Assembly: GCA_964653285.1 (NCBI GenBank)
Contig: CAZZEX010000113.1
Location: forward strand, 1 to 14,692
From: CAZZEX01 sp964653285
Lineage (GTDB): Bacteria; Chloroflexota; Anaerolineae; B4-G1
DNA: 14,692 nucleotides
Reading direction: 5' to 3'
Part shown: piece after piece, positions 13,437 to 14,692 of the stretch
Layout of the letters: each line of letters starts with the position of its first letter
Position numbering within the stretch: the first letter of the stretch is position 1
The notes under the pieces: model-generated
Database searches by the model: none
What the model was told of the DNA's origin: nothing
What the model saw: the letters and a program-made list of their open reading frames with translations, nothing else
Translations under genes and position numbers: made by a program

Positions 13437-14692
13437 GCAGAGTGTGCGGCCCGACGTGGCGTCGCTGCTCCAGACGCTCCGCGAGCAGGCCAACCAATCG
13501 GGTGATCAGGTGCGTTTTCACGACGCCGGCGTGGTGCAGCGCATCAGTGACAGCGTGGCCACGCTTCCAGACCTGCCGCGCGTGCAGCCCGATACAGCGT
13601 CGCTGCTCCATGCACTACGCGAGCAGACCGGCCAATTGGTCAGCCAGGTGCGCTTCCACGACGTGGGCACGGTGCAGCACGTCGGCGACGGCGTGGCCAC
13701 GCTCTCGGGCTTACCCCACGCGCGCACCGACGAACTGCTGACCTTTCCCACCGGCGTGCAGGGCCTCATCCTCAACCTCGACCACGACCTCATTGACGTG
13801 ATCTTGCTCGGCCCCGACGAGGGCATTCAGGGCGGCGCCCTGGTCACGGCCGCTGGCGAGCGGCTGCGCGTGCCGGTGGGGCACAAACTGCTGGGCCGGG
13901 TGGTGAACCCGCTGGGCGAGCCCCTGGACGAGCGCGGGGCCGTTGACGCGGCGGAGTTGCGCTATCTGGAGCGCGATGCCCCAGGCATCGTCGAGCGAGC
14001 GCCAGTGAACGAGCCGCTACACACCGGCCTGAAGATCGTGGATGCACTCGTGCCCATCGGGCGCGGGCAGCGCGAGTTGATCGTCGGCGACCGGCAGACC
14101 GGCAAGACGACCCTGGCCGTGGACACCATCCTCAACCAACGGGACAGCGGTGTGCTGTGCGTCTACGTCGCCATCGGCCAGAAGAAGTCCTCCACGTTGG
14201 CCGTCATCGAGACGCTGCGTAGGGAAGGCGCGCTGCCGTACACCACCGTGGTCACGTCCAGCCCCGATGACCCGCCCGCGTTGCGCTACCTGGCCCCCTA
14301 CGCCGGCTGCACCATGGCCGAGTTCCTGATGCACCAGGGCCGTGACGTGTTGATCGTCTACGACGACCTGAGCAAGCACGCCGACGCCTACCGCGAACTG
14401 AGCCTGCTATTGCGCCGGCCGCCGGGCCGCGAAGCCTACCCCGGCGACATCTTCTACCTGCACGCGCGGCTGCTGGAGCGCGCCTGCAAGTTGGCCCCCC
14501 CTTCCCCCCCCCCGCCAGGGAGCCCCCCCTCTTTCCCCCCCATTGGGGGGGAGGAAGGAAGGGCGGGGGGCGGCTCGTTGACAGCGCTGCCCATCGTGGA
14601 GATGCAGCGTGGCAACGTCGCCGCCTACATCCCCACTAACCTGATCTCCATCAACGACGGGCAGATTGTGCTGGACGCCGATCTGTTCAACC
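13429..14692 (+). CDS. atpA: N-type F1-ATPase alpha subunit (runs off the window)
   Basis: The alpha subunit of F1, 421 complete codons before the window ends. The start is GTG 13429 (MSEQSVRPDVASLL), with AAGGAG at 13413-13418 and an 8-nt overlap with atpF. Motifs: P-loop GDRQTGKT near residues 222-229, IGQKKSSTLAVIETL, Walker B VLIVYDDLSKHADAYREL and AAYIPTNLISINDGQI near the end. Two things are odd. The N-terminus contains two tandem 46-residue copies of one segment (residues 7-52 and 53-98). A C/G-rich repeat is translated in-frame at about 356-380, before GGSLTALPI. Both keep the frame and no motif is lost. atpG should follow outside the window. Confidence 0.92.
   Translation, partial: MSEQSVRPDVASLLQTLREQANQSGDQVRFHDAGVVQRISDSVATLPDLPRVQPDTASLLHALREQTGQLVSQVRFHDVGTVQHVGDGVATLSGLPHARTDELLTFPTGVQGLILNLDHDLIDVILLGPDEGIQGGALVTAAGERLRVPVGHKLLGRVVNPLGEPLDERGAVDAAELRYLERDAPGIVERAPVNEPLHTGLKIVDALVPIGRGQRELIVGDRQTGKTTLAVDTILNQRDSGVLCVYVAIGQKKSSTLAVIETLRREGALPYTTVVTSSPDDPPALRYLAPYAGCTMAEFLMHQGRDVLIVYDDLSKHADAYRELSLLLRRPPGREAYPGDIFYLHARLLERACKLAPPSPPPPGSPPSFPPIGGEEGRAGGGSLTALPIVEMQRGNVAAYIPTNLISINDGQIVLDADLFN
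13447..13722 (+). repeat. Coding tandem duplication in atpA
   Basis: Unit 1 is 13447-13584 and unit 2 is 13585-13722, each 138 bp (46 codons) and directly adjacent. The translated units are identical at 27 of 46 positions, sharing for example QVRFHD, ASLL, LREQ and VATL. The second unit continues into the normal alpha beta-barrel, so the first is the extra copy. Confidence 0.88.
14493..14568. repeat. C/G-rich repeat in-frame inside atpA
   Basis: A run of C-tracts (TTCCCCCCCCCCGCC, then CTTTCCCCCCC) is followed by complementary G-tracts (TTGGGGGGGAGGAAGG). Translation gives a Pro/Ser then Gly/Glu stretch between ERACKL and GGSLTALPI. No stop or frameshift arises. Confidence 0.75.

Noticed and set aside
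14493..14568. The C/G tract in atpA as a pseudogene lesion
   Set aside because: The frame is kept and the conserved sequence resumes exactly at GGSLTALPI; a sequencing error in the homopolymers cannot be fully excluded.

Overview
The window looks like a Chloroflexota (Anaerolineae/Caldilineae-like) chromosome segment. It is GC-rich and carries many short dispersed repeats of a kind I associate with that phylum. Taxonomy is inferred from style and gene content only; no rRNA or other marker is present. All convincing genes lie on the + strand.

Region 1 (about 76-8224) is a Wadjet-type plasmid/foreign-DNA defence cassette. A short XRE-like HTH gene overlaps jetA (kleisin-like, DUF5716/type II-like). 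It is followed by jetB (KITE-like, DUF4194), jetC (MukB/SMC-like ATPase) and, after an 894-nt interruption, jetD (DUF3322/DUF2220 Toprim nuclease). JetABC are expected to form an SMC loop extruder that senses small circular DNA, and JetD to cut it. The interruption holds an intact ribbon-helix-helix-like gene with its own extended -10 promoter, then a stub that looks like an HNH nuclease N-terminus, then a 26-codon GNAT-like stub.

Region 2 (8225-9103) has a good promoter candidate and one unrecognised 233-aa protein.

Region 3 (about 9203-end) is an N-type (predicted Na+-translocating) F1Fo-ATPase operon in the canonical order atpD-C-Q-R-B-E-F-A; atpA runs off the window and atpG would follow. 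The c subunit carries the E-S-T-x-x-Y Na+ ligand set plus a second carboxylate in helix 1. The b subunit has a delta-like C-terminal domain.

The most unusual signal is not a gene. At least five unrelated short repeats sit in-frame inside protein-coding genes (two in jetC, one each in the 233-aa gene, atpC and atpA). Related heptanucleotide repeats with hairpin potential occupy three junctions of the Wadjet locus (jetA-jetB, jetB-jetC and just before jetD) and supply the last codons of jetA and jetB. In addition, the N-terminus of AtpA is a diverged 46-residue tandem duplication.
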